From: Aplysia californica
Lineage: Eukaryota; Mollusca; Gastropoda; Aplysiida; Aplysiidae
DNA length: 64,000 nt
Reading direction: 5' to 3'
NCBI RefSeq assembly: GCF_000002075.1
Contig: NW_004797430.1
Location: forward strand, 699,720-763,719
The notes under the pieces are model-generated. The model was not told the origin of the DNA and searched no databases. It saw nothing but the letters and a program-made list of their open reading frames with translations. Below are positions 46,501-61,200 of this stretch, piece by piece. Position 1 is the first letter of the stretch. The number at the start of each line of letters is the position of its first letter. The translations under genes were made by a program, and so were the position numbers.

Positions 46501-49500
46501 TTTCTGCCCGCCCTCCCCTCACCTCCTTGGCCCCCTCCTTTGAGCTCTTGACTCTTTCTACAGCCTCTCTACTGCAAATCCTTGGCTCCTTTTTTCTGCC
46601 GTCTTTCAGCCTTTCCCCTGATCTTCTGGTAGGAAAAATCTACACCTAGCCTTCTCAGACAAGGGCGAAAAAAATCAGAGGTCCCGTGAGCAAGTTGCGC
46701 ACGTTCAAGATCCCTTGGTGGTCTAAAATCGAAAAGAGTAGGCTTCAGCCACCACCCGTGCAAAATTCAAATTTTCCTACCAACTGAATACGGTTAATGT
46801 GTCCCACGCGCTCATATGACCTTATGCAGATGCGAGTGCCGTAAAACACTTACCCCCCCAAAAAAAGGGACAGGAGGTCCTCTTGGACAGTGTTGTTATA
46901 ATATAGAAAAAAAAGCAAGGATGGGGAGTGGGAAATCATCGTCTGTACTTGTGCTTGTCTTGGACAGGTGGTCGTTGGACCAAGTCTGACTGTACTTAGT
47001 TATACAAGAGTAGCAGCTACAGAAAGATCATTTCAGACAAAATTCATTTAACTGACCCTTTGTAGGAAGAAATTGCCAGTGTGATTTCAACAGCTTCTTG
47101 AACATAAAATATGCATAAACATATGAAGGGCTGAGATACAAAACCCAGTAAGCAACATTTAAAAAAAAAAAAAAAAAATGTTTGCTTATAAATGCAGATT
47201 TGTTACCGGTTATCAGATGCATAAAGTGTTTTCGGCCAAAACCCAACACCTACTTCATAAAAGCCCCCCAAAAATCTTTTTACGCATGTTCGTGCGAATA
47301 GCAGCATTTATAAAAGCTAATTTTCTCATAAGTGCTAAAATGGATGTAGCGGGGTTTGCACATGAGCCCCTCATATCTCTCTCTCGCTCCCTCCCTCTTT
47401 ACTATTATAATGTATACTGACAAACTATGGAAAAACACAGCACACACAAGAAATGAAGTATGAGAGTACGGGGGTTCAGCAGCTCAACAGGTATTCATTT
47501 GCCCATCAATCTGCAGGTCCAGAGTTCAAACCCTGACAGCTTTGGGTATTTTTTCATGTTTTCTACACCACCTGATCAACAGGTAGGATCAAGTACGCAA
47601 TCTTCTCCGATTAGGACACAAAATTGCGGTAGACCCATGGGGAAGTTTGGCTCTTGACGGTTCTAAAACAGACAAAAGTAGGCCCTTCGGATTGTCATCT
47701 CATCATAATTCAAAATTAATTCAAACCCAAGGTTGAAGCCCTTCTATTGAGTACCTTCCAAAAAGTCAAATGTGCACCTGTCAGGCAAGCATTGATTCTG
47801 CCTCCCATATATATAAAACAGAATGTACATAAAAATCAACAGCACAGTGAGCTGAAGTTATTACAGTCACATACTCGCTGAGCTCTAGCAGGGGTACCAG
47901 AAAAAAGAAGACTAAGTGCAGATTCATTAACCAATTTTTCCTTCAGATATAGTGATATGAAATCCAATTCCCACTCCTATGTGACACAAGGTTATTAGTG
48001 CAACACTGACATTCCAGATGCATCAGACAAAGTCAATCTCATTTTCAAAACCGTAAAGAATCTCAATAAACTAAAAATATTTAACCCCCGATCAACCACG
48101 AGGCCGGTTATTTTGACTCAGCCTATCAGGGCTAACCCAGGCTAGGAGGGATACAACATCCTGGAAAACACACAGGAGTAAAATAACTTCCTCACTCAAG
48201 AAATGAACTCCATCTCCTGCATGCAACAGCAAAGAGCCAAACTATTACATTACAGATGCCCATCCCATTTCCTCAATCAGTAACAAAAACTTTGATGAAA
48301 CCAACAACAAACCATGAAGAATCTGGAAGGCTACTGTATTGGATTCCGGACCAAATCCCACAGAGGTATGAGCCTGGATTTTGAAGAAGTATTCCTTGCC
48401 CGGTTCCAAGTTCTCTATCACTGCTGTTTTCAGATCTTTGCCAATCTTAGATTCGACCTCCCAATGGACGTGTTCGATGTTCATCTCCGACGTGTATAAG
48501 ATCACAAAACCTACACAAGGAAACAAAAATGAGTGACACAATGACTTCCTCTAAAAATACTAGACAAACTCCTATGAGGCAGTGCAAGCCATTGTTTTTT
48601 TTACGTTTACAAATAATACACAGAAACCTACAATCTAATGTGTTTACTTCCAACCTGCTATGAGACCTTATGGTGTCACGAAAGGATGATAAAACTAAAC
48701 TCAGAATGTGTTCCATACAGTTATATAAATTTTGCAGACTTGCAATATAGAACACCTGTATTTTTTTTAAAATGTCCGTATTCTTAGCATTGGTAGCTGT
48801 CTTCCTCCCAGGCGGGAAATATGAAGTTGCTTATTATGATAACTGTTTGGATTTCACTTTATCAGTAGCTTGAAAGCCAGATCTTTTTCAAATAAGTGGA
48901 CACAATCTACGACAATCAAAATTAATGTGCCAGGAAAAAGGGTCACCGATGAAACAGATAATACTTGAGCCAGAACAAAATAGGCAGGAATAATGAAAAC
49001 AAGCACTCTTAGAAAACTATGCTAATGAAAATGCCTCATTTTTGTTGCACGGTTTTCACCAGGTCTCCGTGAAAATGGTCTAATTTTCCCAGGAATAGAT
49101 AAAGGACAACATCAGTTATAAACAAAACAGGAGAATGACCAAAAATACTTCATAAGACCCCCCAACCAACAATCCACTAAAAGATAACAACTTGATTACC
49201 CAAGATGTTAGTGTTGGCAGTTCCCGGGAGATCCCAGACCAAGGTCACGGCCGTTGGGTTGCCCGCTGTGGGCAGAGCAGCTAGGGATGCAGGTACAGGA
49301 GAGGGATCTGGGGAGATGAATGGAATATTACTTAGACCAAAATGTCAAAGAGATCAAAGTCACGTTTTCAGATTTAGAGACATTCAAATTTCAAAGTTTC
49401 AAACACTCCATAATTTCACTGTTGTACAATTGTCCCCTCTCGATGAAAAGGGACTTCAAATTTTCCCCTCTCGTTGACATTTAGCCAAGAATGCGTAGTC

Positions 49501-52184
49501 GCATCTAGATCTACCACTACTTGACAATTGGAACGCAGTGTGATGTTAATCATTCCTTGGTTTAAATTTAACTAAATGGGGGGAAACATTTTTTGGACAT
49601 AACAGCCTTTTTCGAACATAACATATTAAGATTTGATCACGACATAAGAAAACTTAAATGAATTCGTCTCATCCATCATACAGTCCAGCTCTTGCTCCTT
49701 TGCACCTTTTCTTTTTCACATGGCTAAAGGGAACCACAAATGCAGATGCAGTGGCCCGCTTTCGTTTGTGATGTTGACGAAAGTCTGCTGATTTCTTCAC
49801 TACCAGAATGCACCGGCTAGTCCAGATTAGGTGGCTCTGTGTGGATCACAGTGCAGACTGTTCCAAAAAATAAAGTAAGCTGTGCGTATCTAAGATTCTA
49901 AGCTTTTTGTTTGGTGTGTCAAGTGGGCAAAAAGTATTGAAAATAAGAAAGCCATGCCCAAACAGCCATTACTTTTCAGCCTGACAAAAACCAAATGAAC
50001 TAGATATTGCCTGAAAATGAAGACAATGCTTTCCACAAAAATCAAACGTACTGTACATTCTCTGAAAAATGATGGCAACGTTTTACATCTCATCAACAGA
50101 ATTGAAATCATATAGGTGTACTGCTTCAATCCTGCCTGAGTGGGATAGCGCAGCTCATAAAAAAACAGAAAAACTCAATAAAACACGCTCTCCACATCAA
50201 GTCTTTTGCACAAACACTGAAGAGCCAGGCCATTACATAATAGATGCTGATATTGTACATTCCATCGCTCAGGATAATTCCCACGAGATCATCTGTAGAC
50301 AGACTCACAGCACAGGTGAATACAGCAGCATACTCAAATATTTTCTAAACACTCTTTTGTTTGTTTGTTTTGTTTGAGTAAAGAGGGGCATATCAACACA
50401 ATATTGATCCTTTAGTACTAGGAAAAAGGTAAGACAGACAGTAACAACTGAGGGGAAGTAAAGAAGTAGGACCTACCACAGTGGCATCCTCTAACCATCT
50501 CCACACTTTTAACAAATATTTTTGTTTAATCGGTTGTTGTTTTTGTTTCAACCAGGACAAAACCCATCTAGAAACTGACCAGAAATGCATCCTTTTTCTC
50601 TCATGAGTTTTCCTCAATGGTAAGCTTTGCAATGTACAAAAAAAAGATCTTTCACACTAAGCTATTGCCTCCTTTTCGTTTATAGTGAGGAAAGTGTATC
50701 AGATCAGTCTTCAGCAGTCAAGTTTTATATTTACATGAACTGAAGAACTCTTCTTTGAATAACAGCGATAGGTAGGAAATGTTGAAATTGAAACGTGGCA
50801 GGAAACAAAACTCACCACCAGGCAATTTGTAGTCCTTGATAGTAAAAGGAGGCCCAAGACCCCGGCTGTTTCTGGCCTTGACTGACAGGTCATATGTCAC
50901 ACCCGGTACAAGGGAGGTCAAGGTCACAGACAGTTTGTTGCCTTTTGTCTCCATGACCCCAACCAATGGCTGACCGTCAACGGCCGCAGTGCTATAGGAC
51001 ACTTCATACCCTGGACACAAGAGAAATAACAGCAAATCAAATCAAAGACTCTTCTCCTCGACTTTGAATGAGAATTTAATTACTGTAATTGACTGAATGT
51101 ATTTTCGACATGAATACGAGACAAATGCAAAGACCAATCAGTATAATTAACTATCAGCTGAAAAAAAAAAAACAAGTCACTTTTGTCATCTCAAAGAAGA
51201 GGAAAATCACTGTCCACCATGCCTTTATTTCAATATTTCAAAAGCATCATATTGACTTTACTGCCTAAATCCATCATAAAGAAAAAAACAAGATAAGGTG
51301 AATAATTCAGCAACGTACATCTGAAATTCTTTTTTAAAACTCCACAGTCCAAAATAGACAACAGCATAATGTGAGTAAAATTTGAGACTTCATTATTCAA
51401 GCTTTAGAAGACAAAAGATTCCTTGCATCTAGAATAGCTAAAACTGCTTCAGTGATGCTAATGACAAAAAGTCAAAAAGGAGGAAAATCATCCGTGCTAT
51501 GACCAAACTAAGGGAGGAAGAAGCCTGTATGAAGCGAGCGTGGAAACAGCGTGCAAATGAATGAGAATCGAGAATACAGAAAGCCATCCAAAACGAAAAC
51601 AAAGAAATCAAAATATTGTCACACACCATTTCAATGCGGCAAGCGAGATGGCGATGACCGCTTTGCGGAATTAAGAATTCCCGCTCGTGGAACTACATTT
51701 TTGCATACATCGGTGGCCCAACTTTCGTGAGACCAAGGAGTATGCCAGATCGCAGGGAAATTTCCTCAGAAGGCTCAAAAACTCGGAATCCCTCGGATCC
51801 GAGGAAGATTAGTATCATGGCTGCTTCGAAAGGGGCTAAGAGCTCAAATAAAAATTCTGACCCCTCCCATCTTGCCTGTCACAATCCCATTGGCCTGGGT
51901 GGGCGGTTGCCAGTTGAGTGTCACCTGACCAGGACTCCCGGGGTGAATGATGACATTCAGGTCCTCTGGAGGAGTGGACGGGACTGGGGACAACAGACAA
52001 GACATGATGAAACATAACCTGCCAGTGAGCCTGTGTGCTGGTGTGTGTGTGTGAGTGTGTGTGTGCGTGTGAGAGTATATGTGAATGTGCGTGGGTGTGT
52101 GAGTGTGCGTGAGAGAGAGTGTGAGATAGAGAGAGTGTGTGTGTGTTTGTGTGTCTGTGAGTGTGTGTGTATGTGTGAGTGTGT

Positions 52185-52259
<75 letters not shown>

Positions 52260-55200
52260 ACAGAGAGAGAGAGTGTGTACGTGTGTGTGTACATGTGTGT
52301 GCGTATGTGCGTGTGTGAGTGTGTGTGTGTGTGAGAGTGAGTGAGTAGTGAAACACCAAACCAATGTGCCAACATCTGGAAAATAAAGATTTATTTTATT
52401 ATCTTCACCTCATCACACAATAACAATATTAAGAAGAAGAAAAAGAAGAAGAAGAAGAAAAAGAAAAAGAAGAAGGAAAAGAAGGAGAAAAAATAATAAT
52501 TTATAGCTCATCTCATGCTCTGCAGTAGTATGTTCTATGCATTTTACAACTATCATAACCCAGCAAGCCCAAGAAAAACTCAAAAACATTCTCAGTATTC
52601 TAGTAAGCACACAACGCAAGCAGCCAATTAAAGGGGGGGGGGGGGCGTGGCGGTGTTCTATTCCACCTAAATATGAAGCTCACAAGGGTGTACCACAAAA
52701 CAACCCTACACCTGAGTTACTGAAAATTGATGAATAACTCTTGAAAGTCTAATTTTAGTTGTTGTGAATAGTACATCTTGAACGCTAAATCATTTTCAGG
52801 CATTAAATAGAAAGGATTTTTAAAGGGAAAAAGGGCTACATATAAAATTCTCCCAAACATTCAACTTCTGAGAGGACTTGAGCAGTTTCACTCCAGGAAA
52901 ATGCGACAGACTTGAGTGCACACCTGAACATACTGTCTATCTTTACCCCCCTGAGCACTGAATGCACACCTCAACCTGCAGCAGTGTAAAATGGGCGGTC
53001 GACCCAAGATAGGAAATGGTCAAATGATATAGGTTTAATGCCCCTATCAACATTATAAGATAATTTATGAGGCGGGATCTCCAAGTTTAACATCCATCTC
53101 CGAAAGGACTGAGACAAATAGGAATTTCGTGTAAAGTGCCTTAGTGTCTTTCCCAAGGACACAGCATAAGACCTACCTGACGCTCGAATGAGCAAAGATA
53201 GGTCAGGAGCTCTGGTTCAGTTCGGGTTCAGTAAACTCAGAGGAACAGGGTTAAAAGGGTGAAGGTCCATATTTACAGTACGCAGCACAACAACTGTTTC
53301 TCTTCTGATTACGACAGTCGCTTCAGAGGAATGTCAAACACTTACCAGCTTCTCTTGTGATGTTCCACACCATCATGGACCAAGTACTGTTTTGCTTGGT
53401 GTTAGAGGCGAGAACGGCAAACTCGTATTTAGTGAAGGGCAACAGTGTGTCCACCACAAGGTACGAGTATTTTGTCCTCAGAGTCTGGAAGCGGTTGTGG
53501 GGAGTGGCGGGCGAGGACATATGGTTGAGCTGACGGTAGCGCAGGAAGTACTCTCGCTCTTCTGTCTGTGCGGTTTCTTGCTTCCTGCAAACATCGAGCA
53601 AATACTACATCATTTTGAGTTTGAGTTTCAGTAAAGAAAAGCACATTGACAGAGCAATGGCCCTTTTTGGCAAAGAAAAAGCAAGACAGACCGACAAGAA
53701 TGACTGAAGGAAAAGAAAAATAGTGTGCCATCGGGCATTAGATTACAGTGTACTGAGTGAGTGAAGAATCTAACTTTTCTCACAACTTCGTTGTATTAAA
53801 AGCAGAAAAACTCCTCTAGGTCTCATTAAGATAAGTTTTAAATGCTCTGAAAGATGGAAAAACCAACCCCCTTTCAAAAAGAAAAAAATCCCCAAATGAA
53901 AAAACATCCACTGTGAGAAATTTGAATACCAACATACATGCATATACAGACCATCAATGATTTATTTATAGAGGCACGAGCCATTCATGTCCAGGTGCTG
54001 TTTTAGCCTATGCATAAATAGATACATAAATTCATCACCGTCATACATCATAAAATATCAAACTGATAGAAAGAATCTCACAAACATGCGATATCTGGTC
54101 ACCAGTAAGCAGTCCCCTAATTTTGAGCTAGGTTTATCAGATTTTTCTCTAGAAAATTCCCCAATGACCAACATTATAGTGAGCGGGAGGTCACATATCA
54201 TGTTTTTTAGCAATCATTTTACAGCACTTGCCACACAATAAGGTCAAGTAAGTGCTGAAGATTAAAGTGTTACAAGAGAGTAACAAACACAAAATAGAAG
54301 GTGGCGATATCAGGATGATAGATGTATGATACGAAAAAAGGAGCAAACCACACCTGAGCACCCCCCCCAACCACCTGCACTAATCACTCATTAACTGTAT
54401 TCAGTACTGGATAGTGGAACATGAACCAATGTACTTACATGGCCATATCCATCCAGGTAACATTGATAGCATGGGCAGACTGAACTATTGCCCTCAGGCC
54501 AACCGGAGGGAAAATAGGCTTGAATTCATCTGAAAAAATATAGTCACCAATGAATATATACATGTCCTACAATAAATGCCCAAAGTATTTTAATTTAGGT
54601 CTATACTTCAAACAGCAGGAGTGGAGGCAGTAGTAGCTGAAGAGGCAGCAACAGCAGCATTAAACAAGCTCTTCACCTCTCCATTATTACCACTTGCATC
54701 ATCATCACTATCTCCATATTTTTTAATTTGTACCAGCAAACACTATTTCACGTTTGCGTTTCCTAGACTCACAAAAGAACAATTTTCAATAATGCTTCGA
54801 TCTAACATTGTTGTGCAATAGGTATGTGGCATTTTTTAAATAATCAGGACACAGTTCATATATCTATTAATGCATAAAAAGGAGCAAATAGACACAATTA
54901 TGGTCATTTAGTACAGGGGAAAAAAGTAAGACATTTTTATTATTTTTTATAGTAGAGTAACTGCATAGGTCATATGAGCATGCGGGACACACCTAATATT
55001 TTCAGTTGGTAGGAAATTTTGAATTTTGCCCGGGTGGCGGCCGAAGCCTACTCTTATCGATTTTAGACCACCAAGGGATCTTTAACGTGCGCAACTTGCA
55101 CACGGGCCTTCCGAGATTTTTCGCCCTTGTCCGAGAAGGCTAGGTGTAGATCTTTCCTACCAGAAGATCAGGGGTGTGGCTGAAAGACTGCAGTAAGAAG

Positions 55201-58200
55201 AAGCGAAGGAGTAGCAGTAGAAAGGCTGCAGAAAGAATCAGGTGCCCAGAGGAAGGGGCAAAGGAGGTGACGGGGTGAGGGCAGAAAGTGGAGACGAAAG
55301 CAGACGACAGAACATTGCTAGAGAGCAGGAAATGAGGTGAAAGGAGACAAATTTAGAGAAGAAAATTTTTTGGTCGCTACCCGGATTCGAACCCAGGACC
55401 TTTTGAGTGAGAGGCCAACACCTTAACCTCTAGGCTACGAAAGCCCCCAAAGTAAGACAGATAGCCAGGAAATGTAAGAGGGAAAGAATGAAAGTGGTGC
55501 GCTCTAACCATCCACTCGGGACAGAGGACATGAAAAAAAAAAAATGGTTAAAGCTTCAAATGGCTGATTACTGCAGTTGGCAGCTAATCAGGTCAATAAG
55601 TACCAAGTTGTACTAAAAACAGATAGCAACATGAAATAATGCAGAAAAAAACGAGGACTGTGCTAGAGTTCCTCCAACCATCTATTACAGAGATGGTGAA
55701 GGTGAGAGAGACAAGATATGAATTGAAACACATATAGTAAAACAAATACAACATAACTTCAGAATGGAGTGCTTTGGATCGTTTTGCTTTTTACTAGCCC
55801 CCTCTTGACACAAAACGGAAAGAGAGAGAAATATGGTGAAAAATTGGGGGGGGGGGGGGCGCAAGGTAAGGGGCATAGAGAGAGCTAGTGTGTGAGGGGG
55901 GGGGGGGAGAAGAAAGGGAGAGGAAGGGGAAAAGTATGGGAAGACGAAATGGGAGATGGAGAGGGAGGGGTGAGAGAGGGGGAAAGAGAGGAGAAGAGGG
56001 AAGGGGGAGGAGAAATGGGGAGAGGAAGGGAAAAAGGAAAGGGAAAGGAAAAGGAAGACGGACAGGGAGGGGAAAGAGAGGGGAAAAGAGAGGTGAAGAG
56101 AGGAAATAAAATGGAAAGGAAAGGAGAAAGAAAAAAGATATATGAATGAAACAGTTTCATGAGTAATTTGATCTCTCTGCAACCTTTTTTTTTTAGATGT
56201 AATATACTTATCAGACAATACTTACTTTGTCCATCAGACATTGATCATAAAAATGAAAAAGAGGCAACCTTTAAATTAATTAAATTGACGGGTAAAATCG
56301 TGTCAAGTGGTACTTCAATACAAACAAGGTGGAAAAAAGTATATATATTAAATTAAACACACCTCCATCTGGGATACGAGTGATCACAGTTTCGTACAAG
56401 GCTTGACCAGCGCCCATATGGTTTTGAGCCCGTACACTGATGACATACTCTCGTCCTGGCTCTGCATTGACAAGACCAGAACAAAGTATGCACGATTACT
56501 TGCAGAAACATTTTCAAAATGTAAGCATTTGCTCCGAACTGATTTACCAAAACTCTTGGCTAAAACAGCACCTGGACATAGATGGCTGGTGCCTCTATAA
56601 ATAAATCATTGATGGTCTGGTCTGACTGATTTACCAGTCACATGAGCTAAAACAAAGACTAGTTGTTCCAAATAAATAACAGAATGAAGCAGGGGGAATT
56701 TTTGTAACTGAATATGCAGATAAAATAGAGATTGATTTATTGCCAAAATTTTATGACCCCCCCCCCCAACCTAAATCAATGCAATCTAGATCATTTTGGA
56801 AAAAGGCTGCATCAAAGGCTGCGTCATAACAAATCAAGGCTGAACTAGATACAGCATCCCTGCAGACATACAGAAAAACTCAATAGAACAAACCCCCCCC
56901 CCCCCCCCCTCCCACAATAGTTGAGGTCCTATCGTCCATGGGGTAACAGCAAAAGGGCCTAACTACTACAGCACAGATGCAGTGAAAATAAAGAATGAAG
57001 CCACGTCCCCTAGCTTATCATGAAATAGTAAAGCAAAATTTCTCCCTTTACTTATCAATACCCATTTATTTTGACCAAGTTTTGATTTCAGCCCCGAAAA
57101 AGTCAAGTAATATGATAAAAACAAAGAAGGCTGCCTAACTAGATGTATTGATCTTTTACCTTGAGAAACTGGTGAAAAAAAATTAACCTCTTTTATCATG
57201 GAGATGATAGTTTCTCCTACTAAATTTACTATAAACATTTGATTGACTGTTCAATTGTACATATTCTACACTCCATAGACACAAAAATCATTTTGACGGA
57301 CAGACTGCTATGCAAAGCGTACGGATTGGAATGATGAGTAATTTCCTCTTTGGAAAGTGGTGGCACACAGTTCCCCATGTCGTACGGATACGATCGTAAA
57401 ACATGACATACGGATAGGGTTTGACCCTTCCTCCTAGGGCCAACAAAAGCTGACTGTGACTGGGATACAATATCTCAGCAGACAGACAAATACAATCTAT
57501 AAAATAATTTCCTCACATGAACATAATACATAAGTTTGCAATATGCGATATAATCATATAGTTTGTTAAGAAATCTGTACACAAGAAAAACAGAAAATTA
57601 TGAAAACCACATATGTGGCAATTACTGACATGAAATAAAATCCAAACCAGCAAACATCAGAGAGAGGGATAAGAAAAAGAAAAACTTCATCAGGAAGGCT
57701 TACTGAATTGCAAAGTGAAGACAAATAGTAGTCATGCAACATCGTAAAAAGAGCCTGCACTTCCCCACCTTTGTACACATACATTTAATTTGAAAAAGTT
57801 ACTGTAGTTAATGATGTCAAATTGAATAAAAGAGAAATCTTTAACGTACCAAGATTTTCTATTTTGTACGAGAATTCAGAGGCATTGACTTCCACAGCAT
57901 CCACATCAGGAAAGCCCCTGCCATAGCCTATCTGGTATCCTGTGACGGGAACTTCGTTACCAAAAGGATCTGGCTGAGGTGGGGTCCATGTGACCATCAC
58001 AAACGTCGTGTATGGCACAACATGGATCTCTGCTGGTCGAGGAGGCTTCTCAGAAATCTCTGTCAACCAAAATACATGCACAAGTTCAGAATATTTGTTG
58101 AAGTTTCTTGTGCAGTCGATGAAATTCAGGGGAAAATAATTACAACAGGATTAACCCCTTTCCTGACAGCTCCTGAATATCGTACGTCCAACATTGTGTG

Positions 58201-61200
58201 CCAAGATGCTGTCCCCCCGTCCAGTGTACGTCCTAATATCAGCCGATTATGGCAATCATGTGGACCTTACTTCGAACATCATACGTGATTTTATAACAGT
58301 TCTACAATAGCTTTGAGCGACCTGGCTAGCAAAAATTGGGAGCAGCAAAAGGTGGAAAAACCATAGGTCATGGAAGGGTTAAAAGGCACACCATTACAGT
58401 CAAGAGTATTTAATTTTAAAGAGGCTTTTGTCAAGGTCAACAGAGAGATTGATTGTAAACTCTAAGGCCCCAATCTTCCCCTTCATTCCCTCTCCCCCCT
58501 CCCCTCATCCACCCTTTGAAACAGTTTATACCATACATGAGCCGGAAAGCTGGGAGCTTTGAACCTGCCGCCACTACCAACCCTAGATAAGTTTCGTCAC
58601 TTCTCCCAAAAGGGTTATATCACATTCGGATATATCATGCCTAAACGTAGCCATGACAGAAAAGAAGCCTGAAAATGTTATTCACTGAGAAAAGCAAGAA
58701 CCATCGAGAGATAACAATCTTTGAATAAGTGACTGCAACAAAGCCTTGAGCTAGGAGAAAATACTTAAGCTCAAAGAGCATTACTAAGAGCGCCCACCAA
58801 GATTTGTTTGTAAAAGCTTCCATTGACAGTGCATCACAGGAGAGTACAAATACGTTATGACCGAGAACACAGACAAGCCTTTGTCAAGAGAAACTTCCTT
58901 TCAGATATAAATACTGTAAAACTGTAGTTTCTTTCCATGAGCACTGCACATCAGTAATTTATTAAACAGAAGAATAGCTAAAGAGCCATTAAAAAGACTT
59001 GACAGAATTTGTGAGAACTGTATATCGCTAAAAGTAAGAGTAAACTCTTTCCCAAGAAAACCACCAGTAGAATAGCAAATAATCCTTTTGGATTTGCTGC
59101 TGTCACAAGAAAAAAGTGACCACAAAAATCTGCAGTTACTATTTTTTGTTGCAACAGAGACGATACAATCATTGTGAGAGAATACCTCTGTGGTCCTTTT
59201 TCTTCTTATTTCTTTTCTTGTCTTTCTTGCCAATCTTCTTCCTCTTTGGAATCTTTGCCCTTGTGGCATTCTCCCCATCATGTCGTCTCTGCTCGCTGAC
59301 CGCGTTCTGAACCATGATCAGTGTCGAGCTGGAGTCACAACGACGGTTGATGGCCACAGTCTAAGAAAGACACTTGTTTGAGTACAGAGAAGCATCACGA
59401 CAAGAAAATGGGGGGGGGGGGGGGGGGAGCCAGATAGACAGACAGACATAACAGAAAGAAAGAAGGGAAGGTGACCTTATATATAGTGGAGCCTTCAAAC
59501 TGCTTGCAAAAAAAACAACAACACACATTCAAAGTTCACAAAATGAATTATTATCTAATTCTGACCCTTCCAACAAACCTGTGCCTGGTGCTACACAACA
59601 GCATGTTCAAGTAAAGAGAACCATATTGACACACTAAAAAATTTGAAGAGCCCACAGGAAAAACGGTCATAGTCACAAACTGAAAATAGTGAAGATCATA
59701 GCTCTCAAAACAATTGACTCCTACCCTAGTGATTCAATCCATATTTACATTGACGGGCCAGCCTTCAAGGGAACTATTTATTAAAGCGGGCTCTGGAGTA
59801 AGAATAGAACATCCTGACAAGATGTGTGAAGAACTATTTGATGCCTGTGGTACTTCTTGTACAAATTATGAGGCTGAGGCCATCGCCATTGAAGCAGTAA
59901 TCCTCCACCAGACCAACATTTTCATTATATACCCAGACAAAATCAAGGAAACTGTAATCTTCACAGATGGAAAATTAGTACTCCAAGCCTTGGAAAACAT
60001 GAATTTTGAAAGCCCAGCTTGCCTCTCTATGGCTAAAAAATTAACACCTTCATGCAGACCTATGCCATCGACCTGACTTTACAATGGATACCTGGCCACA
60101 GCAACATCCCAGGAAATGACAGAAGAGACACTCTTGCCAAGAAAAGAGCATCACAAAAACAACCTTAAAACCCAGTATCACAACAGACAGTCAAGAACAT
60201 CATCAAATGCAACACCAGGGAACAGTGGCTGAATGGATGGGCATTGGGCAAAACTGGAAGAGCTGTATTTGCACACATGACCGCTCCCAACTCAAAAGAT
60301 GCACTAAATTCCCCCAGCAGAAGAGAACAAGTCAATATCTTTCAATGCGAACAAAGCACATCACACTGAATTCCTACCTAAATAGGATCCGCAAGGATCA
60401 CCCCACCTGACTGCCTATGGTGTGACTGCCAGGGTGAAACAGTGTCACACCATCTCTTTACCGGCCCAGCACTTAACGACCTGCGTAGCACCTATCTACC
60501 TGCCTCCCCAGATATCAGAAATACTTTATACAGCGACAAAGCACAGCTGATAAAAACCTGTAAATTCTTTGCCATATCAACAGGCTGAAGTGCTAGAACC
60601 CAGATGACTGCTGGGCCGGAAAAGTAAAGTAAGTAATAGCGAAGATGTCAATTATAAAAGCTTGTGGACTATTAACTTCATATGTGTTTGACTGGTGGTT
60701 TATTGTTGTTTGTTGAATAGGAAATCAAACAACAATAATCAACCAACAGTTGAACAGATATACAGTAATGAGTCAACAAGTTTTCAACATTGATACTCTC
60801 ACAGTTTTCAGTTTGTGACTATGCACACTTTCCCCTTGTGCTCTTCATTTGTGTTGTGACTTAGTGGAATCAGGAACTGTCAGTTTTGGGGCATACAGAA
60901 TTAGCGGTATCATCTTAAAGCTCGTTGATTCGACTTTCTTGTGATTTGAGTACTTTTAATCATTTTTTTCTCCAGTAAAATCCACACAAAATTTTTTTTT
61001 AGGGGACATAAAAAGTGATTTTCATGCTTTTCATGATACCTGAGAGGAACAACAAGACAAAAATGTTTTTTGTCTCCGGTGTAATAAGTAACCAAACAGA
61101 CTAAAATGCATTGCTTGCGACACCAACAAAACGCTCATAATTATCACTGTCCCTCAATATAAGTCAATTGAAATTGTATACCCCCCTTTTCCACCTTCTC

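Noticed and set aside
49205-49477. Plus-strand open frame
   Set aside because: Antisense to gene B exon 10.
51836-52375. Long His/Thr-rich frames around gene B exon 8
   Set aside because: Only 51876-51983 is coding; the rest is GT tract.
55685-56241. Long Pro/Ser/Phe frames
   Set aside because: Again GA-rich low-complexity DNA.
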